From Halomonas sp. Y3 (GTDB taxonomy: Bacteria; Pseudomonadota; Gammaproteobacteria; Pseudomonadales; Halomonadaceae), in NCBI RefSeq assembly GCF_024137965.1, contig NZ_CP099975.1, positions 1,054,001 through 1,118,000 on the forward strand: 64,000 bases of DNA, given 5' to 3'. Positions 8,151-16,712 of the stretch are shown here, piece after piece. The translations under genes were made by a program, and so were the position numbers. The notes beneath the pieces were generated by a model. The model saw only the letters and a program-made list of their open reading frames with translations. It did not search any database and was not told the origin of the DNA. Numbering within the stretch: position 1 is the first letter of the stretch; every line of letters begins with the position of its first letter.

Positions 8151-10196
8151 ATGCCTGATTTGAGAGTGGCGGTAGACGCGGGTGGAACCTTTACCGATGT
8201 GTGTGTTTATAATTCATCAACCCAGGAGTTTCGTGTCACCAAAGTTCCGTCCACGCCAAATAACCCCATGCAGGCCGTGATGAATGGGGTCAAGCGGGGA
8301 GAGATCGAGTTATCGGATGTCGACCTTTTCTTCCATGGTACAACTGTTGCCACCAATGCCTTGATTACTCGGCGTTTTCCCAAGGCATCTCTGGTAACCA
8401 CCAAGGGGTTTCGTGATGTGATAGAAATCCGCGATGGCACCAAGGATAACCTCTGGGACGCCTACGCGGATGTTAGCGGACCTTACATTCGCCGCCGGGA
8501 CCGTTTCGAGGTTAGTGAACGGGTTGACTACGCTGGCAATGTAGTCACCCCGCTGGATGAAGGCGAGGCCCGTGCCCTGGCGCGCAAGCTTAAGCGTCGC
8601 GGCACCACGACCATTGCCGTCTGCTTCATGAACTCCTACGCCAATGCACATAACGAGCAGCGCATGCGGGAGATTCTCGAAGAAGAAATGCCGGAAGCCA
8701 ACGTTTCGACCTCTTCTGATATCCTGCCTGAGATATTTGAGCACGACCGCTTCAATACCGCCGTGGCGAATACGGTGCTGGGCCCACTGGTGTCGGATTA
8801 CGTCAAGCAGCTCGATGATGAGTTGAGTGCGGGTGGCTACGACAACGACCTGCTATTGCTTCACTCTGGTGGCGGCTCCATGACCCCGGCCATGGCGAAA
8901 CACTTCCCGGTTCGTCTGGCAGCATCCGGTATCGCCGCTGGGGCGATCGCCGCCAAGCATATCGCCGAGCAGTGCGGTTATCAGAATGCTGTCGGGCTTG
9001 ATATGGGGGGTACTTCTACCGATATCTCGCTGATCCATGATGGTGAGTTGCGCGTTACCAAGCAGTGGGGAGTGGAGTATGGTCACCCCATCGTATTCCC
9101 GAGTATCGAGGTGCTAACCGTTGGTGCCGGAGGGGGTTCCTTGGCGCATATTGATATCGCTGGTGCCTTGCGCAATGGGCCGCAGTCCGCGGGTGCTGAT
9201 CCAGGCCCAGCCTGCTACGAGCGCGGCGGCTCGGAGCCTACCAATACGGATGCCAACCTGGCGCTGAACCGTCTGGGTACCGTCCTTGCCGGCGGGGCAC
9301 TTGAGCTGAACCGGGAAAAGGCGATCCAGGTTATAGAAGAGCGTGTTGGCAAGCCGCTGTCGTTAGGTACTGCAGAGGCGGCACATGCGGTCATCAAGGT
9401 GGCGAATGCTAACATGGCCGATGCGGTGCGGCTGGTGTCGATCCGCCGTGGCCTGGACCCACGTGATTTCGCCCTGATCGCATTTGGCGGTGCCGGCGCC
9501 CTACACGGTGCAGAGGTGGCCAAGGAGCTGGGTATTCCGGCGGTGATTGTGCCCCCCAACCCCGGGGTGACTTCGGCGATGGGGTGTCTGTTGGTGGATA
9601 TCCAGCACGACCTCTCGATGATGTACACCGCGGCGGCGGATAGTGCCGATCTGGAAGATCTCGATCGCCAGTTCCGGTCACTGGAAGACGAAGCGGTGGA
9701 CCGGCTGCGCCATGAGGGCGTCGCTGACGCCGATGTGGTCCTGCAGCGTGGCATCTCCATGCGTTATCAGGGGCAGTGGCGCTCTCTACAGGTGGCGATG
9801 GGCAGCGGCGACGCGTCACTCGAGGATGCCATCGAGATGTTCCACAAGGAGCATGAGCGGCAGTTCTCCTTTCGTCAGAATTCGCTTCCGGTCGAGATCT
9901 ACCAGCTTCATCTTCGTGCCGTTGGCAAGACGCCCAAGCCGGAATTTCCGCGCAGCGAGCGTCAGCCTGGTGCTCAGGCAGCACCGTATGCCTACCGCGA
10001 GGTGTACTTCGAGGGGCAATGGCACCAGACACCGGTCTACGACCGGGCAACTCTGCCGATAGGGTTTGAATTCACTGGGCCCGCTATCATCGATCAGCTG
10101 GACTCCACCACTGTGGTACCACCTGATACGGTGGCGTCGATCGATGAGTGGAAGAATATTCGCATTCAACTGATTCAGTCGGGAGAGGAGGCATGA
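8151..10196 (+). CDS. hyuA: HyuA: hydantoinase/oxoprolinase ATP-binding subunit A
   Basis: 681 aa of the HyuA/HyuB (N-methylhydantoinase, acetone carboxylase) superfamily. The first nucleotide-binding motif VAVDAGGTFTDVCVYN is near the N-terminus and the second, VGLDMGGTSTDISLI, near residue 285, together forming an ASKHA-type ATP site. A VGAGGGS segment and IAFGGAGALHGAEVA follow. It phosphorylates or activates the carbonyl of a cyclic amide for hydrolysis or carboxylation together with HyuB. RBS GAGGTGA. Its stop (10194-10196) overlaps the start region of hyuB. Substrate may be hydantoin, 5-oxoproline or a related ring. Confidence 0.92.
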   Translation: MPDLRVAVDAGGTFTDVCVYNSSTQEFRVTKVPSTPNNPMQAVMNGVKRGEIELSDVDLFFHGTTVATNALITRRFPKASLVTTKGFRDVIEIRDGTKDNLWDAYADVSGPYIRRRDRFEVSERVDYAGNVVTPLDEGEARALARKLKRRGTTTIAVCFMNSYANAHNEQRMREILEEEMPEANVSTSSDILPEIFEHDRFNTAVANTVLGPLVSDYVKQLDDELSAGGYDNDLLLLHSGGGSMTPAMAKHFPVRLAASGIAAGAIAAKHIAEQCGYQNAVGLDMGGTSTDISLIHDGELRVTKQWGVEYGHPIVFPSIEVLTVGAGGGSLAHIDIAGALRNGPQSAGADPGPACYERGGSEPTNTDANLALNRLGTVLAGGALELNREKAIQVIEERVGKPLSLGTAEAAHAVIKVANANMADAVRLVSIRRGLDPRDFALIAFGGAGALHGAEVAKELGIPAVIVPPNPGVTSAMGCLLVDIQHDLSMMYTAAADSADLEDLDRQFRSLEDEAVDRLRHEGVADADVVLQRGISMRYQGQWRSLQVAMGSGDASLEDAIEMFHKEHERQFSFRQNSLPVEIYQLHLRAVGKTPKPEFPRSERQPGAQAAPYAYREVYFEGQWHQTPVYDRATLPIGFEFTGPAIIDQLDSTTVVPPDTVASIDEWKNIRIQLIQSGEEA

Positions 10197-10198
10197 TC

Positions 10199-12166
10199 AT
10201 GGCACATACCAACAAGGACAATGCTCTCGATCCGGTCACATTTGAAGTCCTCAAGAATGCATTCGCCACGAGCGTTGACTTGATGAGCGAGCAGATCCTG
10301 CGAACCTGCTACTCGTTCGTCATCTATTCACGAGACTTCTCCTCCGCGCTATGCGATGCTGAGGGCAACACGGTCATGCAGGGCAGTGGCGATATTGCGG
10401 TACACGTCGGCACCCTGCACTTCCAGTGTAAGGCGGTTCTCGAGGAGTTTTCGGGTGACATTCATCCCGGTGATGTCTTTGCCATCAACGATCCCTATCG
10501 TGGCGGTACACACCTTAACGACGTCAGCTTTATTCGACCGATATTTTCCGAAGGAGAGATTATCGGCTTTGCCCAGAACAAGGGACACTGGGCGGATATC
10601 GGCGGCAGCGTTCCGGGTTCCTTCGACGTCAATGCCAGCACCCACTTCAGTGAGGGGCTGCGTATCACGCCGGTGCGTGTCTGGCGCGCAGGCGTTTTCC
10701 TCCATGATGTTGCCCAGCTGCTGGTCTCCAATACCCGTGCGCCGGCTCAGGCCCTGGGGGATCTGCAGGCCCAGGCAGAGGCTACGGCGGTTTGTGAGCG
10801 TGAGGTTCTTCGCCTAGTCGATAAGTACTCCAAGGCCACTGTCGTGGCCGCTATGCAGGAGACCCAGGACTATGTTGAGAGGGTCGTGCTCAAGAGTCTG
10901 GCCGGAATGCCGAAGGGTGAGTGGGAGACGGTTGATTATATCGATGGGGACCCTGCCTTGGGCGAAGGGATGGTTCCCATTCGCATCAAGCTGACGCTGG
11001 ATGGCAATGGAATTCACTATGATTTGTCAGGTTCGGCACCTGCTGTCTCCACCTTTCTCAACTCCTGCTATGGGACCACCCATTCCGCCATCTACGCGGG
11101 CACCAAAACCTTCTTCCCCGACGTTCCGCTAAACTCTGGCTTCTATCGCGCGGTGACGGCCAATATCGGTGAGGAGGGTAGCGTGGTGAACGCAGGCTGG
11201 CCCCATGCGGTTACCGGTTTCTGCTCCGGCCCCTACGAGAAGGTCATGAACGGGATCTTCGAGCTGTGGAGCGGGGTCATGCCGGAGCGTGCCATGGCCT
11301 GTGCTTTCAACCTCGAGTACCTGCTGATCGGGGGCAATGATAGGCGCACCGGCAGCGGCGACTACTTCATGTGGTATGACTGGATGGCTGGCGGCTGGGG
11401 TGGGCGTCAGACCAAGGACGGCTCGTCCGCCACCTCGCCAGTATTCGGCACCGGGCTGGCGGTTCAGCCGGTGGAAGGGCAGGAGCGGCTGAACCCCGTG
11501 CTGACGATGTGCCACGAAATCAGCATAGATTCAGCCGGGCCAGGCCGCTTTCGTGGCGGTTGCGGTGTCGAGAAGGGGGGCAAGCTGACCCAGGTCGACA
11601 AGACGGTGATGAGCTACTGCTGTGACCGCGGCCGTTCGGTGACCTGGGGAATAAATGGTGGACTGCCCTCCGTGCCGCACGGAGTGTGGCTCAACAAGGG
11701 AACGCCGGATGAGAAATACCTGGGTGCCACCTTCTCGAATGTGACGGTACGCTCCGGAGATACCTTCACGCGCCCCTCGGCGGGTGGCGGTGGCTTCGGT
11801 GACCCGTTGGAGCGCGATGAGGAAGCGGTGCTGGAGGATGTGATCGATGGCTATGTGTCTGTCGAGCGCGCCGAGCGTGACTATGGCGTGGTGATCCAGG
11901 TAAATGATCCTGATATCGATGACTATGAGATCAACGCCGAGCGCACCGCCAAGGCTCGTGAGTGGATCCGGACAAATCGGCGGGAGTGGCTGCAGACACC
12001 CCCTGAAGACGTCGCCAAGCAGTATCGAGATGGTGAGCTGAATGTCCTGGATGTGATTCGTCGCTACGGTGTGGTGCTGGACTGGGGCTCCGGCGAGCTG
12101 TTGGAGAAGTCCACTCGACAGTATCGTGACTCTCTGGACAAGCGATCATCCAGTTTCTGGACCTGA
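10199..12166 (+). CDS. hyuB: HyuB: hydantoinase/oxoprolinase subunit B
   Basis: About 655 aa. The family start DPVTFEVLKNAFATSVDLMSEQ is at the N-terminus, followed by SSALCDAEGNTVMQ and FAINDPYRGGTHLNDV, the conserved metal-binding block. The C-terminal third has SAGPGRFRGGCGVEKGG and PSAGGGGFGDPLERD, also typical. ATG 10199 sits about 8 nt after the GGGAGAGGAGG ribosome site; ATG 10193 (ATGA overlap with hyuA) is the alternative. It forms a complex with HyuA. It is the last gene before a nested hairpin and the AraC regulator. Confidence 0.92.
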   Translation: MAHTNKDNALDPVTFEVLKNAFATSVDLMSEQILRTCYSFVIYSRDFSSALCDAEGNTVMQGSGDIAVHVGTLHFQCKAVLEEFSGDIHPGDVFAINDPYRGGTHLNDVSFIRPIFSEGEIIGFAQNKGHWADIGGSVPGSFDVNASTHFSEGLRITPVRVWRAGVFLHDVAQLLVSNTRAPAQALGDLQAQAEATAVCEREVLRLVDKYSKATVVAAMQETQDYVERVVLKSLAGMPKGEWETVDYIDGDPALGEGMVPIRIKLTLDGNGIHYDLSGSAPAVSTFLNSCYGTTHSAIYAGTKTFFPDVPLNSGFYRAVTANIGEEGSVVNAGWPHAVTGFCSGPYEKVMNGIFELWSGVMPERAMACAFNLEYLLIGGNDRRTGSGDYFMWYDWMAGGWGGRQTKDGSSATSPVFGTGLAVQPVEGQERLNPVLTMCHEISIDSAGPGRFRGGCGVEKGGKLTQVDKTVMSYCCDRGRSVTWGINGGLPSVPHGVWLNKGTPDEKYLGATFSNVTVRSGDTFTRPSAGGGGFGDPLERDEEAVLEDVIDGYVSVERAERDYGVVIQVNDPDIDDYEINAERTAKAREWIRTNRREWLQTPPEDVAKQYRDGELNVLDVIRRYGVVLDWGSGELLEKSTRQYRDSLDKRSSSFWT

Positions 12167-12188
12167 TATTGCGATTGCTAACGAGAAC

Positions 12189-12247
12189 GGCGAGACTTCG
12201 TAGGACCCTGGCCCGATCAGGTCGGGCCGGGCCTCAGGAATCTCGCC
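12189..12247 (+). terminator. Nested hairpin after hyuB
   Basis: Outer arms GGCGAGA (12189-12195) and TCTCGCC (12241-12247) enclose an inner stem GGCCCGA (12210-12216)/TCGGGCC (12222-12228) with a 5-nt loop. It lies directly downstream of hyuB and upstream of the AraC gene. No T-run follows, so it may be an RNA-stabilising or Rho-assisted end rather than a classical terminator. Confidence 0.5.
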
Positions 12248-12298
12248 TTCGTTGCGATACGCTCATATGCGGCGCGTGTACAGACAGAGAGGAATGGC

Positions 12299-13321
12299 AT
12301 GAATACAACTACGACAATGCCAGGAGCCACTGAGCTGCCAGAAGTCGCTAGGCTGACAAGGGACGGTGGAGGCACAAGTCCCGACACACGGTTAATCTCA
12401 AACTCGCAGGATCGCTGGACTCAGATAGTTTCCGATACTTACTTTCCATTGACGCTAAATTACGGCGGCCATAAGGAAGACGCTTTCCAAGGGACGCTGA
12501 GGCTTTGGAAAGCAGAGGGAAGTAACTTCTCTCTATCGCGACTCACCTCTGACAGGGCTGAATACTCCCGGTCGCGTTCGCAGATTGTTGAGGATAGCCA
12601 AGCTTCGTTTTTGGTGACGATACCGTTACAGGCAAAGGTGTTCTTTTCCCAGCATGGAAGAAGCTTGAACTGCCCCCCGGGCCACTTCATCGTCGAACAG
12701 GGCGATGCCCCCTATCAGTTCGGCTATACGACACCGAATGACATGTGGGTGTTCAAGGTGCCCGAGGGGCCGATGAAGTCCCGCATTCGGCGGCCGGAGC
12801 GCTATTCGCAGCACTGCTTCTCCGCCCAGGAAGGCATCGGCTGTGCCTTCGTCGACTTCCTGAAGATCTGCTCGCAACATGTGAATGATTGCAGGGTGGA
12901 GGATCAGAGTCGCTTGTTCGAGCAGGCCCTGAGCATGCTTTCGATGGTGTTAGAGCAAGACGAGCGGGTGCTGAATAGTGACCAGTCACATATGAAAACT
13001 GCGCACCTCATGCGAATCGAGCGCTATATCTCGGCCAACCTGGGCGATCCCGAACTTTCGCCCGCTCGAATCGCCAGTTTTTGTGGTATTTCCTTGCGTT
13101 ATTTGCACAAGCTTTTTGCTGGATCGGGGTATACGGTCGGAGAATGGATACGCGCGCAGCGGCTGGAGGCTGCGCATCGTGAGTTAGAGACGCTGCCCGC
13201 GGGGATCAATATCGGTGAGGTGGCCTACCGCTGGGGATTCACGGAGCAGGCACAGTTCAGCCGCGTGTTTCGTAGACGATTCGGCTATTCCGCTAGCGAA
13301 CTACGGGATCGCCAGATGTGA
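12299..13321 (+). CDS. AraC-family transcriptional regulator
   Basis: 340 aa. The N-terminal ~200 residues resemble the AraC-binding-like sensor domain (FeaR/NahR-like arrangement: RWTQIVSDTYFPLTLNYG, then a LTIPLQ-like strand). The C-terminal ~100 residues are a double-HTH AraC domain: MRIERYISANLGDPELSPAR, SLRYLHKLFAGSG and GFTEQAQFSRVFRRRFGYS. RBS GAGAGGAATGGC. It probably responds to an aromatic or cyclic nitrogen compound linked to the upstream HyuAB locus or the downstream cupin. Its codon use is less GC-biased than gabT, consistent with an acquired block. Confidence 0.9.
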   Translation: MNTTTTMPGATELPEVARLTRDGGGTSPDTRLISNSQDRWTQIVSDTYFPLTLNYGGHKEDAFQGTLRLWKAEGSNFSLSRLTSDRAEYSRSRSQIVEDSQASFLVTIPLQAKVFFSQHGRSLNCPPGHFIVEQGDAPYQFGYTTPNDMWVFKVPEGPMKSRIRRPERYSQHCFSAQEGIGCAFVDFLKICSQHVNDCRVEDQSRLFEQALSMLSMVLEQDERVLNSDQSHMKTAHLMRIERYISANLGDPELSPARIASFCGISLRYLHKLFAGSGYTVGEWIRAQRLEAAHRELETLPAGINIGEVAYRWGFTEQAQFSRVFRRRFGYSASELRDRQM

Positions 13322-13390
13322 GTGGCAGCAATGTGATTCGAAGACGGAAGCCAATTGTTCATCGTTGAAATAAATAAGGAAAACATCACT

Positions 13391-13675
13391 ATGAAGAGAG
13401 TGCAGGCCGTAAGCCAAGTTCAAATTGACGATAATCAGGTGATCGTGACTCTCTGGAATTTCCCTCCCGGCTCGGAAACGGGCTGGCATCGACATGCCCA
13501 TGACTACGTGATTGTCCCCGTTCAAGATGGTCATATGTTGCTTGAAACACCTGACGGCGAGAAAGAAGTTAGGCTGAAAGCCGGGGAGTGTTACAAGCGT
13601 GGAGAAGGAGTTGAGCATAATGTGATTAACATTGGGGAGGGGCCATTCTCTTTTGTTGAGCTGGAGATAAAGTAG
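13391..13675 (+). CDS. Small single-domain cupin protein
   Basis: 94 aa from ATG 13391, chosen because AAGGAAAAC lies at ribosome-site distance and the 12 upstream in-frame residues have no cupin character. It shows the two cupin metal-binding motifs: PGSETGWHRHAHDYVIVPV (motif 1, H-x-H) and a degenerate motif 2 KRGEGVEHNVIN. Such small cupins are isomerases, metal-dependent dioxygenase-like or sensor proteins; the activity cannot be assigned. Sandwiched between an AraC regulator and a GNAT acetyltransferase in AT-richer DNA. Confidence 0.82.
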   Translation: MKRVQAVSQVQIDDNQVIVTLWNFPPGSETGWHRHAHDYVIVPVQDGHMLLETPDGEKEVRLKAGECYKRGEGVEHNVINIGEGPFSFVELEIK

Positions 13676-13727
13676 GTTTTGCCTTCCTTGGATAAAGATT
13701 CTGGCTCTGTATAAAATAGGAATAAAT

Positions 13728-14174
13728 ATGAATTTTGTGGTAAAAGCTCTAGATGAGAATTGTCGCCTAGCTTGGGAGGGTCTGTACAAGGGCTATGCAA
13801 CTTACTATGGCATGCCAATGCCTGACGCTACAGTGGATACCGTCTGGAAATTGATTCAGGAGGGAGGACTCCTTCAGGGGCGTATCGCTATTGAAGCCAG
13901 TGGTAAAGCTGTAGGGCTGATGCATTTCAGATCCATGCCCTCACCTTTGCGTGGCAATGAGGTGGGTTTTCTGGACGATCTTTTTGTTGCTCCAGAATAT
14001 CGTGGCAGTGGAGTTGTTACGGCCTTGCTTGCCGCTCTCAAGGAAGAGGCTAGTGCCAATAGCTGGCCATTCGTTCGCTGGGTTACAAAAGAGAATAACT
14101 ACCGAGCTCGAGCCGTTTATGACCGAACGGCTGAAAAGACCGACTGGGTTACCTATCAGTTGGTGGCTGGCTAG
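13728..14174 (+). CDS. GNAT-family N-acetyltransferase
   Basis: 148 aa. The acetyl-CoA-binding motif A is seen as FLDDLFVAPEYRGSGVVTALLAALKEEA (R-x-x-G-x-G/A), preceded by the strand VGLMHFR and followed by NNYRARAVYDR, the usual motif B. The substrate amine is unknown; the family includes small-molecule and amino-acid acetyltransferases. The Shine-Dalgarno AGGAAT is weak. Base composition is AT-rich relative to gabT. Last complete gene before the gabD scar. Confidence 0.88.
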   Translation: MNFVVKALDENCRLAWEGLYKGYATYYGMPMPDATVDTVWKLIQEGGLLQGRIAIEASGKAVGLMHFRSMPSPLRGNEVGFLDDLFVAPEYRGSGVVTALLAALKEEASANSWPFVRWVTKENNYRARAVYDRTAEKTDWVTYQLVAG

Positions 14175-14305
14175 CCCACCGATACAGCATTTGGGTATAC
14201 GCATTACCGGAGGTTAGATATTCGGCCAGGCTGCTTGCTTGTATACTTGTGATTACAGTCTTATTTGGCGGGGCAGGTTAATTCTTAGTCGAGGTCAGCG
14301 AGAGG

Positions 14306-14428
14306 ATTATCTCGACTGAGCTTGCTCCCTTTTGCGGCGTCAAGGAGTCGGGCCTCGGCCGCGAGGGCTCGCGCCACGACCTCGAGGAGTTCACCGAGCT
14401 CAAGTACGTCTGCGTGGGCGGTCTCTGA
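14306..14428 (+). pseudogene. gabD: gabD remnant (succinate-semialdehyde dehydrogenase, last 40 codons)
   Basis: Bases 14306-14428 read ISTELAPFCGVKESGLGREG and continue SRHDLEEFTELKYVCVGGL to a TGA. This is the C-terminus of NAD(P)-dependent succinate-semialdehyde dehydrogenase, which normally follows GLISTEVAPFGG. Nothing upstream in frame resembles the rest of the enzyme. The fragment sits 37 bp before gabT, where gabD normally lies, so the gene was truncated in place when the upstream block was joined here. GABA catabolism then needs another dehydrogenase. Confidence 0.88.
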
Positions 14429-14465
14429 GCCCGGCGCGCCACTCATTCACCATCAGGATCTCGAC

Positions 14466-15797
14466 ATGACTCAGACCTTCACCAACGCCGAACTCAACGC
14501 CCTCAAGCAGCGCTTCGTGGCCAATGGCGCGGCGACCCCCACCGCCCAGTTCGTGGCCCGCGCCGAGAACGCCGAGCTGTGGGACGAGGACGGCCAGCGC
14601 TGGATCGACTTCGCCGGCGGCATCGGCGTGCTCAACCTGGGCCACCGCCACCCGCGCATCGTCAAGGCCGTGCAGGACCAGCTCGAGCGCGTGATGCACA
14701 CCTGCTCGGCGGTGATCTCCTACGCCCCCTATATCCAGCTCTGCCAGCGGCTCTGCGAGAAGGCCCCGGTCAAGGGCCCCGAGCGCAAGGCGATGCTGGT
14801 CAACACCGGCGCCGAGGCGCTGGAGAACGCCGTCAAGATCGCCCGCGCTGCCACTGGCCGCTCCGGCGTCATCACCTTCGACGGCGCCTTCCATGGCCGC
14901 ACCATGATGACCCTGGCCATGACCGGCAAGGTGCTGCCCTACAAGAATGACTTCGGCCCCATGCCGGGCGACGTCTATCGCGCGCCGTACCCCAACCCGC
15001 TGCATGGCATCAGCGACGAGATGGCCCTGGCCGGCATCGAGAAGCTCTTCAAGACCGATATTCCGGCGCACCGGGTGGCGGCCATCGTCATTGAGCCGGT
15101 GCAGGGGGAGGGCGGCTTCTATATCGCCTCGCCGGAGTACCTCAAGGCGCTGCGCGCGCTCTGCGACCGCCACGGCATCCTGCTGATCATCGACGAGGTG
15201 CAGTCGGGCTTCGCGCGTACCGGCAAGCTCTTCGCACTGGAGCACAGCGGCATCGAGGCCGACATGCTGACCACCGCCAAGTCCCTGGCCAACGGCATGC
15301 CGCTGTCGGCGGTGGTGGGCTCCGCCGAGGTGATGGACGCTTCCGGGCTCGGCTCCCTGGGCGGCACTTACAGCGGCAACCCGCTCTCCTGCGCCGCGGC
15401 GCTGGCCGTACTCGATGCCATCGAGGAGGAGAACATCCTGGAGCGGAGCGAGCAGATGGGCCGCATGCTGGCCGAGCGCTTTGCCATCTGGGAGGAGCGT
15501 TTTGCCCCGGTGGGCCATGCGCGCAACCTGGGCGCCATGGCGGCCTTCGAGCTGCTCGACGCCGATGGCAGGCCCGACCCCGCCAAGGCCCAGGCGCTGT
15601 GCGCCAAGGCCCGTGAGCAGGGGCTGATCCTGCTCTCCTGCGGTTTCTACGGCAATACCGTCCGCATCCTAGTGCCGATCACCGCCCCCTCTGAGGTGCT
15701 GGAGGAGGGGCTTGGTATTATCGAGAGCTTGCTGGAAGCGCTCGCCGCCTCAGGTGCTGAAGGGGGTCTACCTCGGAACAGCCCATCACATTCATAA
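14466..15797 (+). CDS. gabT: 4-aminobutyrate--2-oxoglutarate aminotransferase
   Basis: 443 aa of the class III PLP aminotransferases. The family start (ELNALKQRFVANGAATP) is followed by FAGGIGVLNLGHRHPRIVKA, the PLP phosphate-binding NTGAEALENAVKIAR, and LLIIDEVQSGFARTGKLFA with the conserved Asp. The Schiff-base lysine is in TTAKSLANGMPLSAVVG. It converts GABA to succinate semialdehyde. It is slightly longer than the usual ~426 aa: the C-terminal 15 residues or so (SGAEGGLPRNSPSHS) do not look native and may be readthrough into altered DNA. The ATG at 14466 is preferred; upstream in-frame codons overlap the gabD remnant. Confidence 0.95.
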   Translation: MTQTFTNAELNALKQRFVANGAATPTAQFVARAENAELWDEDGQRWIDFAGGIGVLNLGHRHPRIVKAVQDQLERVMHTCSAVISYAPYIQLCQRLCEKAPVKGPERKAMLVNTGAEALENAVKIARAATGRSGVITFDGAFHGRTMMTLAMTGKVLPYKNDFGPMPGDVYRAPYPNPLHGISDEMALAGIEKLFKTDIPAHRVAAIVIEPVQGEGGFYIASPEYLKALRALCDRHGILLIIDEVQSGFARTGKLFALEHSGIEADMLTTAKSLANGMPLSAVVGSAEVMDASGLGSLGGTYSGNPLSCAAALAVLDAIEEENILERSEQMGRMLAERFAIWEERFAPVGHARNLGAMAAFELLDADGRPDPAKAQALCAKAREQGLILLSCGFYGNTVRILVPITAPSEVLEEGLGIIESLLEALAASGAEGGLPRNSPSHS

Positions 15798-15822
15798 GGT
15801 TCTGAAAGGAGCTCTCAGCTCT

Positions 15823-15853
15823 ACACCGCCGAGGCCATGGGGCTCGGCGGTGT
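15823..15853 (+). terminator. Hairpin terminator after gabT
   Basis: Perfect 11-bp stem ACACCGCCGAG (15823-15833)/CTCGGCGGTGT (15843-15853) with a 9-nt loop, 26 nt after the gabT stop. It is GC-rich but has no T-tract on the + strand, so it is only a probable terminator. Confidence 0.6.
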
Positions 15854-15980
15854 CGTGTCTGGCGTCCAGAAGCAGAGGGAGGAGCGATGGGGCGTTCTTG
15901 GGCAATGTTTGGACAAAAATAAAAATATAGATATTTTTAAGGATGGTCAGCATCTCCCCCCGGCCCATGGAGACCCAGTC

Positions 15981-16118
15981 ATGAGCTTGCTGTTCCGGTT
16001 TTCTTTCGTCGCCATGCTGCTGCCCGCTGCATCATCGACTCTGGCCAAGCGACCTGAGTTATTTACCAAACGGGTGGTTAATCACCCGGGACCCGACATC
16101 TACAAGGTGTCGCGATGA
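15981..16118 (+). CDS. Possible small exported peptide, unknown
   Basis: 45 codons from ATG 15981. Residues 1-22 (MSLLFRFSFVAMLLPAASST, then LA) look like a signal peptide; the rest (KRPELFTKRVVNHPGPDIYK) has no recognised motif. It overlaps the next small ORF by ATGA. No clear Shine-Dalgarno sequence. It could be chance coding in a degenerate region, so confidence is low. Confidence 0.25.
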   Translation: MSLLFRFSFVAMLLPAASSTLAKRPELFTKRVVNHPGPDIYKVSR

Positions 16119-16243
16119 CACGAGAAGACGGAGCGCCGAGCCATGGTGTCGAGGGAGTTGTTCCGGGCAGCCCGCGAGAGCGCCTGAAGGGCTTGGTGCA
16201 GGAGTACCATCAGCCGTTCGAGCCAGAAAAACAGGCGGCCTGA
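16115..16243 (+). CDS. Small ORF, possible C-terminal fragment, unknown
   Basis: 42 aa, GC-rich codons, ending PRERLKGLVQEYHQPFEPEK. The C-terminal amphipathic segment looks like the tail of a larger protein rather than a free-standing peptide, and the following ORF starts immediately after its stop. It overlaps the preceding small ORF by ATGA. I do not recognise it. Confidence 0.25.
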   Translation: MTREDGAPSHGVEGVVPGSPRERLKGLVQEYHQPFEPEKQAA

Positions 16244-16693
16244 ATGAACTCAGAGGCGACAGATTCCTTGACAACTACCGCTGTGGATATCGACCTCCCC
16301 TGTGAGGACGAGATGCCCGACCGCTACTGGACCATGCCCGCCAAGCAGATCAGGCTCACGCCCCGCCGGCTCAGCGATACCCGGCAACGTGAGCTCTACC
16401 GGGATCACGTTCACGGCATCGCCTTTCGCGTGCTGGGCGGGGTGTTCGCGCGCCTGCCCGCTGTGCAGGAGGCGAAGATCTCCGGCTATCGCCAGATCAC
16501 CGACCCGGCCACCGGCGGCGAGCGCGACCAGTACTTGTTCAGCGTCACGGTCACTCGCGAGCAGTGGAGCAGGATCCACTTCGACAGGCTGGACCAGGTA
16601 GACCTGGTAGCGGCCATGGAGGCTTTCACCCTGCGCCGCGACATGACCAAGACCGGCATTTTCCGTGACATCGAGCCGTTCAAGCTGGTGTAG
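16244..16693 (+). CDS. Hypothetical protein, unrecognised
   Basis: 149 aa, soluble, no signal or membrane segment. The first 25 residues are acidic and low complexity; then comes a compact region with many charged residues ([67 protein letters not shown]). The regular strand/helix alternation and GC-rich third positions support a real gene. The ATG abuts the upstream stop. I cannot place it in a family. It stands between gabT and the convergent DUF2237 gene. Confidence 0.55.
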   Translation: MNSEATDSLTTTAVDIDLPCEDEMPDRYWTMPAKQIRLTPRRLSDTRQRELYRDHVHGIAFRVLGGVFARLPAVQEAKISGYRQITDPATGGERDQYLFSVTVTREQWSRIHFDRLDQVDLVAAMEAFTLRRDMTKTGIFRDIEPFKLV

Positions 16694-16712
16694 AACGGCA
16701 CCAGTCTTTGGA

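Noticed and set aside
14400-15518. 372-codon minus-strand frame
   Set aside because: Antisense shadow of gabT; His/Gly-rich, with no recognisable domain.
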